From contig CAAGCE010000163.1 of the NCBI GenBank assembly GCA_900768245.1, forward strand, positions 1-48,083: a stretch of DNA of 48,083 bases. The letters are read 5' to 3'. The position numbers were made by a program, and so were the translations under genes. The notes under the pieces were generated by a model. The model searched no databases. It was given only the letters and a program-made list of their open reading frames with translations, and had not been told where the DNA came from. This document shows positions 15,358 through 24,732 of the stretch, piece by piece. Within the stretch, counting starts at the first letter, position 1, and every line of letters begins with the position of its first letter. Source of the stretch: Oscillospiraceae bacterium. GTDB taxonomy: Bacteria; Bacillota; Clostridia; Oscillospirales; Ruminococcaceae.

Positions 15358-16272
15358 TCAGCTATTTTTCCAAACCATCTTGCGAATATATGAACAGCTC
15401 ATACTCCACTCACGGATCTCATACAAAACGAAATTACTTAATGCTATACTTCCCTCTTTATTTATTGCATTTATATGCATGATCAGTTCACCTACCACTT
15501 TATCAACAGCAGTATAAACATCATCAGAACTTTCAAACAGTAATGCCACAGGATTTGAATGTCCTTCTTCTACATCTTCGAACACATCACAAATATCATC
15601 AATAAGCTGGATAGCTAATGCAAAATGTTCAAACAATTTTATATCACTAATATTCAGGTCAGCCGTCATTATTTTTAAATCAATTATAACAAAAATCACG
15701 GACTTATCAGTTAATGAACAACTGCTGCTTTTCTCTCCTGAAACAAACAATTCGGATGCCGCTGCTTTATGAATAAGGTCAATTATTTCAGAATATGCAG
15801 GATAATTAATCTCCTTTATAAAATGCAAACCTTGACCTACATATTCAAACAGCTCATCTAAAACAGAGTCAGTCTTTTTCTCTGAGAAATTTTCAAAATA
15901 ATATGAGAAGTTTCCCAATTGCAAACTTGAAAAAGCAATTTTCTTTTGTTGTTCTGTTCCATTATCGATCATATGATCTATCAAACAGCCTAAAGCAGAA
16001 AAATATACTGCTGTCCGCTCAAGTACAGGTGATGCTGTGTCTGTATAATTATCTCTCACCAATACAGCTTTGCGTGCATTTGTAAAAAACACATATTCAA
16101 GGTAAGCTCCGAATTCCTTATATGCCTTCTGTATAATATCGTATGAAATACCAAGCATATCAAAACAATGCCTAAAAGTCATACTCTGCTCCAATTCTGT
16201 TTTGGGAAGCAGTTCATGACTTTTAAGACATTTATACAGATACTCATAGTATGCTTTTTCTGATATTTTCAT
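15358..16272 (-). CDS. Class I isoprenoid-synthase-fold protein
   Basis: A 304-residue, largely helical protein. Two acidic motifs suit a class I isoprenoid (trans-prenyltransferase/terpene synthase-like) fold. The first is LIDHMIDNG (D99, D103) and the second IQLIDDICDVFEDVEEG (D225, D226, D229, D233), with SNPVALLFE following. In this fold such aspartates hold Mg and a prenyl diphosphate. The start at 16272 was chosen because its ATG follows the upstream stop codon by one base (TAATATG). It is the last gene of the dynamin-like operon. Substrate and even catalytic activity are unknown; a long-chain prenyl synthase would normally show DDxxD twice, which is not exactly met here. Confidence 0.6.
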   Translation of the reverse strand: MKISEKAYYEYLYKCLKSHELLPKTELEQSMTFRHCFDMLGISYDIIQKAYKEFGAYLEYVFFTNARKAVLVRDNYTDTASPVLERTAVYFSALGCLIDHMIDNGTEQQKKIAFSSLQLGNFSYYFENFSEKKTDSVLDELFEYVGQGLHFIKEINYPAYSEIIDLIHKAAASELFVSGEKSSSCSLTDKSVIFVIIDLKIMTADLNISDIKLFEHFALAIQLIDDICDVFEDVEEGHSNPVALLFESSDDVYTAVDKVVGELIMHINAINKEGSIALSNFVLYEIREWSMSCSYIRKMVWKNS

Positions 16273-16273
16273 A

Positions 16274-18391
16274 TTACCATCCGCTTTTTTCCTGGCTGTA
16301 ATTGCCATTATTATATGATGGTGAATAGTCAGCATTATCATCAACAAAATGCTTTTTAGCTTTAGCCTGAAATTCCTCATTCAAACGTTCGCAGGCTTCC
16401 TGAGCGTTACTGTATCCCTTTTCAGCTGAAGCTTCATAATAATTGAATGCTTTCTTCTTATTAGCAGAACATCCATGACCATTTTCATAAATAATTCCAA
16501 GAAGATACAGCGCAGCAGGAGTTTGGGCTTTTTCACAGTACTCTACTGTCAGTTTGTAATCCTTTTTATCATTAGTGATATTAGCCATTTTCTCAAGCAT
16601 CTGCTTATCTTTTGAACCTTCCTGATACGCTGCTGTAAAAATATTCAGTGCCATATCACGTGAAGTAATGTCATTTGATCTGAGATATTTACCATAATAA
16701 TAATTGCCCAACGCTTTAATAGCTGACTTATTACCTTTTGCTGCAGCAATTATCAGATATTTAAATGTATTCTTATAAAAATGATTCTTGTCCGAATTTG
16801 CAAGATAAAAACAAGCATCAGCATTACCAAAATCAGCTATGTGTGTTATTTCATCACTTGTAGGCTTGTAAAGCTTCATTAATTGATTTCCTGCAATTTC
16901 ATCACCAAGCTCCATAGCATCTGTAAATAATTCCTTAGCTTTATCCTTCTTATCGTCTACAAAATAATATGCCTCGGCAAGCTTTCTCTTATCTGACGGA
17001 CGCATAGAATCTTTTATATAATATATCAGACTTTCATTTTCCGAATACGTAAGCTTTAAAATATCAGACATATCAAGCATTTTCTTTATAACAAATTCTG
17101 AAGTCGATTCAAAATTACGAAATCTCTCAAGATAGTCATTTTCTATACTTTCACCAATTGCATCAGAAAATATTACACCTGAAACAGCAGGGTCACCACC
17201 AGCAGACTCATAAGCCCTTACTCGCTCACGCATAAGCTCTTTTGACTTTGAATATGGAAACTGAGCAAATGTATTTCCCATCTTTATAAGCAAATCTATT
17301 AACACAGGAGATAAGTCCATATGATTGAATAAGCACTTTTCAGAAAAACTGCTATGTACCTTTGTCTCAATATCATTAATCATCGTTATAAGATCATCGG
17401 ACACAAATTTAAAATCTTTGTATATCTCTTCGATATTTTCAATTGCAGCACTATTCTCACGCTGAACATCCTTTAGAACAGCTTCTGTATCTGAGTCCTT
17501 ATACAAAAGATCTTTATTTATGATACCCACAGAATCTGTAAGCAGCTTTTTTCTATCTGCAAGAAAACTTCCAATCTCATAAATAATATTTTCAACGGCG
17601 TACTTGTATTCAAAATTATTGACTGAGCCATTTAAAGCACATTGTTTGATGCCGTCTGAAATCTTCAGCTTTACACCGGAATACGCCGCCCACTTCTTGA
17701 GTTTATCATTTGGTTCAAAACCTAATGTTTCAATCCCTTTCAGATTTGTAAAATCATTAATAAAATTACTGCCAATATTATCGCCGCATATTATAAGCTC
17801 GTCTATTGAATTTATAATAGCTTTGCAATACTTTTGGGTTTTATCAATATTTTGAGGAATTATAATATACACAGTATTATTGTCAATTTCCGAAGATGGG
17901 ATTGCAATAAAATGAAGAAGGCTGCCTAACTCAATTTCATCACTATTTTCCAGGTCAACAATCTGCAAATATTCCTGTTTTTCAATCGACAGAATAGTAT
18001 CTGACACATTTAATGCCGCAATCATCTCATTATCTTTATCGGGGTAAATTATCGACGGCACATCTGAGCACAAATAACTGCTGTTATTTAAAACAGAGGG
18101 ACACTTCACAGATTTTTTCAACTTAGAGATCATACCGACATCAGGCTGAATTATACCTATGACATTTTTACCTATTATATATGGTGCTTGAAGATAGAAT
18201 GACATTTCTGTTGTCATATCTCTCATCTCATTTATAAGCTTATACTTTCGTTCATACTGAACTCTTTCTATTGAAGGTATAAACTTATTCTCAAGCATAT
18301 CCTGAAACTGAAACAACTGCTCCAGTAACGGGGATACATTTTTTACCCTTTCGTCCATCAAAATTGACAATGTTTCAAGTTTATTTGCCAT
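16274..18391 (-). CDS. Sel1-repeat protein with possible degenerate dynamin-like N-terminus
   Basis: A 705-residue protein. The C-terminal third (about 470-690) contains Sel1-type helical repeats, clearest in ALYLLGIIYENGHG...KKAFNYYEASAEKGYSNAQ. Such repeats usually scaffold protein complexes. The N-terminal part has NVIGIIQPDVGMISK (76-90), then VPSIIYPDKDNE and LLHFIAIPSSEIDNN. The order resembles the P-loop, switch I and DxxG regions of the neighbouring GTPases, but without GKS or DTPG. It could therefore be an inactive GTPase-like domain; this is an inference from pattern only. The gene overlaps the upstream GTPase gene by 11 bp. Confidence 0.65.
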   Translation of the reverse strand: MANKLETLSILMDERVKNVSPLLEQLFQFQDMLENKFIPSIERVQYERKYKLINEMRDMTTEMSFYLQAPYIIGKNVIGIIQPDVGMISKLKKSVKCPSVLNNSSYLCSDVPSIIYPDKDNEMIAALNVSDTILSIEKQEYLQIVDLENSDEIELGSLLHFIAIPSSEIDNNTVYIIIPQNIDKTQKYCKAIINSIDELIICGDNIGSNFINDFTNLKGIETLGFEPNDKLKKWAAYSGVKLKISDGIKQCALNGSVNNFEYKYAVENIIYEIGSFLADRKKLLTDSVGIINKDLLYKDSDTEAVLKDVQRENSAAIENIEEIYKDFKFVSDDLITMINDIETKVHSSFSEKCLFNHMDLSPVLIDLLIKMGNTFAQFPYSKSKELMRERVRAYESAGGDPAVSGVIFSDAIGESIENDYLERFRNFESTSEFVIKKMLDMSDILKLTYSENESLIYYIKDSMRPSDKRKLAEAYYFVDDKKDKAKELFTDAMELGDEIAGNQLMKLYKPTSDEITHIADFGNADACFYLANSDKNHFYKNTFKYLIIAAAKGNKSAIKALGNYYYGKYLRSNDITSRDMALNIFTAAYQEGSKDKQMLEKMANITNDKKDYKLTVEYCEKAQTPAALYLLGIIYENGHGCSANKKKAFNYYEASAEKGYSNAQEACERLNEEFQAKAKKHFVDDNADYSPSYNNGNYSQEKSGW

Positions 18392-19622
18392 TACTACACC
18401 TATCTCCTGCGTAACTTATAAGAATATCAAAAAAAGATGCTAGCTTTGACTTACATTCCATTATTCTTTTACGCATTATTTTCTTTCGCTGATAATCCAT
18501 TACTATTGACAGGATATGACGTATGTTTCCGATATTATCCATCATATTCTCATATTTTCCGATAGCATCGGAATATATGTTGATCTGACTGCCAAGCTGT
18601 TCTGTAAGGTCATTTTTATACCTTTCAAGAACTGTGCAGCTATTATCCTTACATGAAGAATCATTATTTATCATTTCGAGAAATTTTTCAAGTTTTCCCT
18701 CACCTATGACAGTAACCTTATCCTTGGAATTATACGCAATTATATCATATATATCTTTATTTACTGCCTGCAAAGATTTTCTTGCCGAAGCTATCTTTTT
18801 TTTGATATTTTCTATCGTATCTGTATCAGCCTTTGTGAACACAACGAGAATTTTCGTAGAAACATTCAGCGAACCTAAAAAGTCAATGTCCTTATCAGTT
18901 ACTACTCCCTGGGTTGAGTCAACAAGCCATATCAGATAATCGACTGCTTTAAGCTGATTTCTTGCAAGCTCTGCATCACTATTGCCTTCATTTTTTGAGT
19001 CATCGGATTTACTGTAACCCGGTGTATCAAGTATTGCAATATTTGGATATGTAAAATCCGGAGTATATACTACCAGATTCCGCACCAGTCTTGAAAAACC
19101 TATGTGATATTTTTCATAGAACTGATGAGTCAATGCCTCGAGCGCCATATCATCAAGCTCCAACTCATCATTTCCTTCCGAAACAGCAACATTCTTTTTT
19201 GCATCTGCATTTACAATATATGTTGCGATTGACGTAGTGGGGCGCTGCCCTTCCGGCAGATTTGAATTTGTGATTGCATTTATAAAGCTTGATTTTCCGG
19301 CGCTGAATTTTCCTCCAACGCCCAGAACTCTCTTTCCTTCAAGAACACTTATCCTTTTCTGCTCGCATATCTGATTGCTTACCTTAGTAAGTGCCTGATA
19401 AACTTCAAGCTCGTTATGTAGTTCAAGCTCTGCCAGAATTGGGAATATTTCATCATTTACTATTTTGTCAAAATTGTCAAAACTATTATTTTTTTCATGC
19501 CTGATAAGCATTTTCTTAATGAGTGAAATACCTTCGTCAGGATCATCAAGATACTTATTCTGATCCTGTGCCTGTATTATTTTCATTATTTCTTCCTCAG
19601 ACCTACCCTTGAACAGCGCCAA
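18381..19622 (-). CDS. Dynamin-like GTPase (413 aa)
   Basis: A GTPase of the bacterial dynamin-like type: P-loop GGKFSAGKSSF (103-113), switch I threonines in RPTTSIATYIV, DxxG as LDTPGYSKSDD (199-202 core) and base-recognition TKAD (263-266). About 90 helical residues precede the GTPase domain and about 80 follow the last motif, so it lacks the long stalk of full dynamins. The start is read as TTG at 19622 after GGGGTGAAAAGG; an ATG at 19586 with AGGAAG before it is the alternative. It lies 6 bp after the 757-aa GTPase. Confidence 0.85.
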   Translation of the reverse strand: MALFKGRSEEEIMKIIQAQDQNKYLDDPDEGISLIKKMLIRHEKNNSFDNFDKIVNDEIFPILAELELHNELEVYQALTKVSNQICEQKRISVLEGKRVLGVGGKFSAGKSSFINAITNSNLPEGQRPTTSIATYIVNADAKKNVAVSEGNDELELDDMALEALTHQFYEKYHIGFSRLVRNLVVYTPDFTYPNIAILDTPGYSKSDDSKNEGNSDAELARNQLKAVDYLIWLVDSTQGVVTDKDIDFLGSLNVSTKILVVFTKADTDTIENIKKKIASARKSLQAVNKDIYDIIAYNSKDKVTVIGEGKLEKFLEMINNDSSCKDNSCTVLERYKNDLTEQLGSQINIYSDAIGKYENMMDNIGNIRHILSIVMDYQRKKIMRKRIMECKSKLASFFDILISYAGDRCSNGK

Positions 19623-19628
19623 ACCTTT

Positions 19629-21902
19629 TCACCCCTGAATCATTGATTTACAATTTTTAAGATTTTCGGTAAATGCATCAAACTTCTGAAGGTTTTCCTG
19701 CTTGTTCTGAAGCATATCCTGTACCTTCTTCACATTTTCTTCAAGCTGATCAACTATATTGTCGATAAACGTTGCAGACTCATTTTGCAGACTGTTATCT
19801 ATATTCACAGCTTCTTGTCTAAGATATTCTATAATATCCTGTGAGATCTCTACCAAAACACGATCCTGATCTCTTTTCAGTTGGGATATGTTATCATTTT
19901 TAACAGCACCATTTGATGCTATATTTACAGTAATATCATCAAGAAGATCCAAGTACTTCTGCTGATTTATTTCAACCTGAGGAATGGAGATCCTATTCAG
20001 AGCACTTTCAAGAGGAAGAATTATTCTGTTTTCGTCAAAATCCTTGTCATTCTGCTCAAAAGCCGAAAGGACTGCCGCTTTAACGCTGTCTTTCAGTTGA
20101 TCAATCTTCAAAAGCACTTTGAAATTGTCATTTATCATCTGCACACAGCTGAAATAATATCTTTTGATATTATCCTCTATATCAGCAATTTCAGCTGTGT
20201 GTATAGTATCGACTTCATCCCAATGAATAGTCTTTTTCCAAAACAAATGTCCGGTCGTACTTTGGCGATGCGTGGTCTTTGTTCTTGTACTTACCTCAAA
20301 ATCAAGGTGGTTGCTCATTTCAAGTCCTATATCAGCTACCATATCCTCGATCATTCTTCTTGAATTTGTTCCTGCATTCTGAAATAAAGTTCTTACAACA
20401 ATTCTTACAGAATCAAGCTTTTCCTTGAGTGCTTCTATTTTTTCTTCAAGCTGATCAAGATCATATTTTTTCAAATCATTCTGATTATTTCTGACCTGAA
20501 CATTAATATCCTCAAGAAGTCCAAGAAATTTTCTCTTCTGAACGTCAACAATTGATGCTATTCTTTCAGAAATAATTGCATCCTTTTGTGCTTTTGTTTC
20601 TGCAAAGACTGACTCTTTGACATCTGTTATATTGGCCAATCCCAGAAGTGTATCTGCATTTGCAGCGAAATCCGAATATCTCTGAGTAAAATTATCTACC
20701 AGCCATTTTTCCATTGCACCAAACGGTTCATCGTTCTGCATCTGTCTGCCTGCTGAATAAGCAACTGAAGAAACACAAAGTGGCGGCAGCGATTCTTTGA
20801 TCTGTGTTATAATTTTTTCATTTCTTGCTGTGACATTGCATTCATTCAGATTATCTCTTGCCTGATTGCTACAATTCTTTATTGTACCAAAATAAGATGC
20901 CTCAAAAGATGGATTACCCTTCGATGGATACTGCAATATAGCTGAATCAAGCTTACTTCCGATAAGGACAGCTTTCTTTATGCCTTCATCAGGAAGAACA
21001 GATAATATGAGTCCCATATCATCTGCACCAAGGAACTGACCGCAGTAACCAACAAGAAATACTGCATCACACTCAACAAGGAATTTCTGTGTAGTTCTTC
21101 CTCTTGAACGGATAGGGTCATTAAGACCCGGAGTGTCTATAACTTCAATGCCTTCAAGCATTGGATTATTCATCTGGAGCTCAGTATATTTAACTATTGG
21201 TGTAAATTTGCCCTCTGCACCCACATACTGATCAAGCTTTTTAAAGAAATCCGTTCCATCATATTCTCCGCTTACGATTTCTTCTTTTCCAAGGTAATTA
21301 TCAATATTAACTCCGCTGTTCTTGATCATTTCAAGCAGTTCTTTACAAGAGCTATACTCAAGAGGAACTTTATCACGATTTTCCTTTTCAAATTCAGCTA
21401 ATGTCTTTTTGGCAGATAGAGGTATAAATTCCTTCATGTCTTTATTATCAGTATTCATATTATTTTTGGCTCTGTCATGAACCATCTTATCATATGTACT
21501 GCAGTATTCCTGGTATTTTGAATTTATGTTATTGTCATACTGTTCTGCGTTGCGGCGCACCACTTCCCAGTCACTCTGAGAATAAAAAACTACCTTTGCC
21601 TGTGGAACTTCGCTATACTTTATTCTTGTAAGAGCTGCTGTCATAGGTGTCGGTGCTTTTGGAAGAACATCCTTTCCATCAAAAAGAAGAGCATTAAGGA
21701 ACGACGACTTTCCCGCCTTTACCTCACCAACGATGCCAAGACGAAGCAAACGTCCCTCTTTCATAACATCATCAAGGCTGCTCTCAACATTGTCAACAGA
21801 AGTCTGAAATTCAGAAATTTTTTCTTCACTTATAAGCTCTTTTCCGTCATCAAGGATCTTGCTTATCTGTTTTAACTTTTCAATAAGTTCAGTGTGATTC
21901 AT
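19629..21902 (-). CDS. Dynamin-like GTPase, large (757 aa)
   Basis: A large GTPase: P-loop GEVKAGKSSFLNALL (59-73), switch I in PTPMTAALTRIKY, and DxxG IDTPGLNDP (255-263). From about 455 onwards there is a long helical region with coiled-coil character (KKYDLDQLEEKIEALKEKLDSV and a C-terminal Glu/Lys/Gln-rich stretch from about 685). The family uses GTP hydrolysis to assemble on and remodel membranes. An insert of about 130 residues between switch I and DxxG is larger than usual. It is the middle of three adjacent GTPase genes. Confidence 0.85.
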   Translation of the reverse strand: MNHTELIEKLKQISKILDDGKELISEEKISEFQTSVDNVESSLDDVMKEGRLLRLGIVGEVKAGKSSFLNALLFDGKDVLPKAPTPMTAALTRIKYSEVPQAKVVFYSQSDWEVVRRNAEQYDNNINSKYQEYCSTYDKMVHDRAKNNMNTDNKDMKEFIPLSAKKTLAEFEKENRDKVPLEYSSCKELLEMIKNSGVNIDNYLGKEEIVSGEYDGTDFFKKLDQYVGAEGKFTPIVKYTELQMNNPMLEGIEVIDTPGLNDPIRSRGRTTQKFLVECDAVFLVGYCGQFLGADDMGLILSVLPDEGIKKAVLIGSKLDSAILQYPSKGNPSFEASYFGTIKNCSNQARDNLNECNVTARNEKIITQIKESLPPLCVSSVAYSAGRQMQNDEPFGAMEKWLVDNFTQRYSDFAANADTLLGLANITDVKESVFAETKAQKDAIISERIASIVDVQKRKFLGLLEDINVQVRNNQNDLKKYDLDQLEEKIEALKEKLDSVRIVVRTLFQNAGTNSRRMIEDMVADIGLEMSNHLDFEVSTRTKTTHRQSTTGHLFWKKTIHWDEVDTIHTAEIADIEDNIKRYYFSCVQMINDNFKVLLKIDQLKDSVKAAVLSAFEQNDKDFDENRIILPLESALNRISIPQVEINQQKYLDLLDDITVNIASNGAVKNDNISQLKRDQDRVLVEISQDIIEYLRQEAVNIDNSLQNESATFIDNIVDQLEENVKKVQDMLQNKQENLQKFDAFTENLKNCKSMIQG

Positions 21903-21926
21903 AAATTTTCTCCTTATCTATTATTA

Positions 21927-23561
21927 TCAAATTGACTCAGCAATTGCCTTTATGCTTGCAATATCTTCATCAACTTCTGCAATCTTCTGCTCATACTCAG
22001 CAGTTTTTGTTTCTTTTTCGGCTTTAATTTTCTTGAGGATCTCAACTTCATTATTCATTTTTTCCTCAAACTGCTTTTCAACATCTGCCAGCATATCCTC
22101 TTTCATCTGAGCAAGAGAATTTTCTACTTCAGGTGTCAGCTTCTGAACTATCTGCGGTATAACTTCATTAACTTTATTTTTGTACTGACTATCATTAGAT
22201 CCGCCTCCGAAAAGCTTAATAATATCCGGAAGGAATATAATTATCAGTTCAAGCCATGGTGCTACTACAGAAGTTGCAACAGATAATGTTGTAAATATCG
22301 CTTTATATTTAGCGTTAAAAGAATCAGATTCTATAATTTCCATTATTTTTCCTGAAGCAGATTTAACGCTTTGAACTGCGCTGCTCGCATTCTCCACAGT
22401 CTGATCCAAATCTGTCGGAGCAATATCTATGCCATTAATAAATTTTTCAAATCCCTGTTCAACATATTGTTTTGTAGATGAAAGAAGGACAGGTCTGAGA
22501 ATATTGTTTACACTAAGAGAAAATGCGTTTCCGCCTGTTTTCATAGCTGCAGCCAATGCATCGGTCTGCGAATAAAGTGCATTGGATACATCAGACATTA
22601 TCGACGGTACAACAGAATCCCTAAAATTACGCTCAAGTTTTGACTTTTCTTTTTCAAGCTTTTCAGAAATATCCTTTGTTATCTTTTCGTGTCTTTTTAT
22701 GTCTTCATCTATCTGAGCAGAGTCAAATGAAACGCTCTTTCTGTACACTTCCATAGAGTTGATGCATTTCATTGCAGAAGCATATACATCCGGTCTGAAT
22801 TGCTGATAACATATATTATCCGCATCAAAGTCTGAAATGAGCCCTGAAAGCTTGTTTCTTGTTGCATCAGCATCAAATTTTGAAGACGTTATAATATTTA
22901 CATTGCCATCAAAAAGCATCTCTGCATTTTCTTCGATATTCTTTTTTATCTTTTCGACATCCTCAGGCATCTTTATATCAGTTTTTGATACAACTATGGA
23001 CATATTGCTGTCGTAATTCTTGATCTCTTTCACAAAATTTGTCATATTCTGCTTTATAGTTCCTTCCTCGCAGTCAATGACAAATACATATGCACTTCCC
23101 TGCTCGGCATATCTAAGTATAGCTTTGTTATGATCGCTGATACCTGAATTGAAACCGGGCATATCAACAATAGTGCAGTTTCCGAGGTTCTTCAGTTCGG
23201 GACAATTAACGTGCCAAATAAGATACCCGTATTTATTCTTGTCAATTGTATTCTTTTCAGAAAAATTATATCTGTCATTTCCATTATCAGAAACAGCCTC
23301 GATATATTCATCTGTGTCATATACCAATTCACCTGCAATTGCTGTTTCAGGTCTTTGACCTTCTTCAAGAAGCTCACGTCCAAGAAAAGTATTGATCAAT
23401 GCGCTTTTACCTGCGCTAAATCCACCAACAAAAAGAACCTTCAACCTATAATCATTAATGTCTGACTCCAACTCTGAAATCTTTGCGGAAAGGGTATTAA
23501 GCTCATACTTATGTGCCTTTTCATTGATCTCATTCAACGAATCAAAAAGAACCTTCTTCAT
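21927..23561 (-). CDS. Dynamin-like GTPase with hydrophobic segment (544 aa)
   Basis: P-loop GGFSAGKSALINTFLG (46-61), switch I PETAIAGELVYD, DxxG VDMPGFNSG (132-140) and base motif VSKTD (191-195). A hydrophobic segment, VAPWLELIIIFLPDIIKLF, lies around 435-453 and could be a membrane paddle. It is flanked by coiled-coil regions, including an Glu/Lys-rich C-terminus. It is the first GTPase gene of the block and follows a 226-bp gap containing a 24-bp palindrome, so it may also have its own promoter. Confidence 0.87.
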   Translation of the reverse strand: MKKVLFDSLNEINEKAHKYELNTLSAKISELESDINDYRLKVLFVGGFSAGKSALINTFLGRELLEEGQRPETAIAGELVYDTDEYIEAVSDNGNDRYNFSEKNTIDKNKYGYLIWHVNCPELKNLGNCTIVDMPGFNSGISDHNKAILRYAEQGSAYVFVIDCEEGTIKQNMTNFVKEIKNYDSNMSIVVSKTDIKMPEDVEKIKKNIEENAEMLFDGNVNIITSSKFDADATRNKLSGLISDFDADNICYQQFRPDVYASAMKCINSMEVYRKSVSFDSAQIDEDIKRHEKITKDISEKLEKEKSKLERNFRDSVVPSIMSDVSNALYSQTDALAAAMKTGGNAFSLSVNNILRPVLLSSTKQYVEQGFEKFINGIDIAPTDLDQTVENASSAVQSVKSASGKIMEIIESDSFNAKYKAIFTTLSVATSVVAPWLELIIIFLPDIIKLFGGGSNDSQYKNKVNEVIPQIVQKLTPEVENSLAQMKEDMLADVEKQFEEKMNNEVEILKKIKAEKETKTAEYEQKIAEVDEDIASIKAIAESI

Positions 23562-23650
23562 AATTCATAACCTCACTTTAATTATTTTGAGTACTTATAA
23601 GCATTTGACAATTTTTCAGCTAACCCAATACACCACTTATTAAATACTGC

Positions 23651-23674
23651 TGCAATATAATACATTATATTGCA
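23651..23674. promoter_or_regulatory. Perfect palindrome upstream of the GTPase genes
   Basis: Arms TGCAATATAAT (23651-23661) and ATTATATTGCA (23664-23674) with a 2-bp centre. It lies about 90 bases upstream of the 544-aa GTPase gene. TATAAT is embedded in the arms on both strands, so an operator over a promoter is plausible; no convincing -35 box was found. The rest of 23562-23787 is AT-rich without other recognised features. Confidence 0.5.
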
Positions 23675-23787
23675 TTTTGTACCAAAAATTAATACATTTT
23701 TATTATTTTTACAAACAAAAACAATTACATCAATAATCTGTATATTAATATCGGTCAAAATACTTATTCACACAAAACATCTGATTT

Positions 23788-24003
23788 TTAAATCTCGGGA
23801 TATTTGTAGCTGTCAAGAACATAGCTTGCACAGCCGGGTGTGTGCGCAGTTCGTATCTTTTTGAACTTTATACATTCACCTTTATCATCCGTCTCAAATT
23901 CCCAATAATTCTTCATTTTTGTGGACGCAGCCGGACTGCCTCTCCAATATTTGCAGAAAACACACTTCTTTGATGTAATTACCGACATTCTCATCTTTGA
24001 CAT
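23788..24003 (-). CDS. Small cysteine-containing protein of the dynamin island
   Basis: A 71-residue protein with CVFCKYWRG near the N-terminus, then a lone Cys in GECIKFKK and another in PGCASYVLDSYKYPE. Four cysteines spaced in this way could bind zinc. The start at 24003 was chosen for AAGGGAG nine bases upstream; a GTG three codons earlier is possible. It lies 19 bp after the LRAT-like gene on the same strand. I do not recognise a family. Confidence 0.6.
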   Translation of the reverse strand: MSKMRMSVITSKKCVFCKYWRGSPAASTKMKNYWEFETDDKGECIKFKKIRTAHTPGCASYVLDSYKYPEI

Positions 24004-24022
24004 TTCACACACTCCCTTTCAT

Positions 24023-24730
24023 TCAGCAGCCTGCTCTGCACCATCTTACAAAGTTTTCGCAGTTATTGTATATTAGGTTATAATTACGCTCACCAAGCCG
24101 CGAATAGGCTCTTTTTACAGCCTCCTGTGGTGTAAAACGAAGCGGACTTTCTTCTTGCGGAACAATATAAACTTTGCTCATACCTGCAAAATCTTTAAAT
24201 TTCACTTCACGGATCTCAGGTACCTTATCATATCCCTGCAAATAATGAACCACATTTCCATTGCCAACATAAATACCGTGATGAGTGTAAGCACCTCGTT
24301 CAATGCGTAAATGATCTCCCGCTTTATATGTTTTTTCGATCTGCTTTTCACTCTCGTTATGTAAATGAACTGCCGGAAGTTCACCGCCTGCAAATTTTGC
24401 CGATGCACTAAGAAAATTTCCTATTGTAGCACCTGCATTGAGTATCATACTTGCAAGCACTTTTACATTAGCCATTGCAACCTCATCCTGCATACGTTCC
24501 TCATCATCACCGTAATATTCCCCGAACTCATCTGTCATATTATCATAATCACTGAACAGCTCCGCAAACTCATCACGAAATTCTGCAAACATTTTATTCC
24601 AGCTTTTGCTTGAATCAGTCAGAATGTCGCTCCAGCTTTCTTCCTTGCCATACTCGTCATCGTACTCATCATCACATTCATCATCATCGTATTCTTCATC
24701 ATAATTGAAATCATCATCATATTTACTCAT
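24023..24730 (-). CDS. LRAT-like (NlpC/P60-fold) protein with acidic N-terminus
   Basis: A 235-residue protein. Residues 1-31 are extremely acidic (runs of Asp, Glu and Tyr). The C-terminal domain begins KAGDHLRIERGAYTHHGIYVG, placing a His (151) as in LRAT/H-REV107 enzymes, with a second His at 162. It ends NLIYNNCENFVRWCRAG with the nucleophile Cys in NCENF (224). Members of this family transfer or release acyl chains at membranes, or act as phospholipases. A hydrophobic patch around 90-112 could associate with membrane. It starts 2 bp after the upstream gene's stop and belongs to the island operon. Confidence 0.75.
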   Translation of the reverse strand: MSKYDDDFNYDEEYDDDECDDEYDDEYGKEESWSDILTDSSKSWNKMFAEFRDEFAELFSDYDNMTDEFGEYYGDDEERMQDEVAMANVKVLASMILNAGATIGNFLSASAKFAGGELPAVHLHNESEKQIEKTYKAGDHLRIERGAYTHHGIYVGNGNVVHYLQGYDKVPEIREVKFKDFAGMSKVYIVPQEESPLRFTPQEAVKRAYSRLGERNYNLIYNNCENFVRWCRAGC

Positions 24731-24732
24731 AG

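Noticed and set aside
15750..16272. Longer N-terminal extension of the isoprenoid-synthase-like protein from 16380
   Set aside because: The extra 36 residues overlap the Sel1-repeat gene, look non-family-like, and the ATG at 16272 immediately follows that gene's stop codon.
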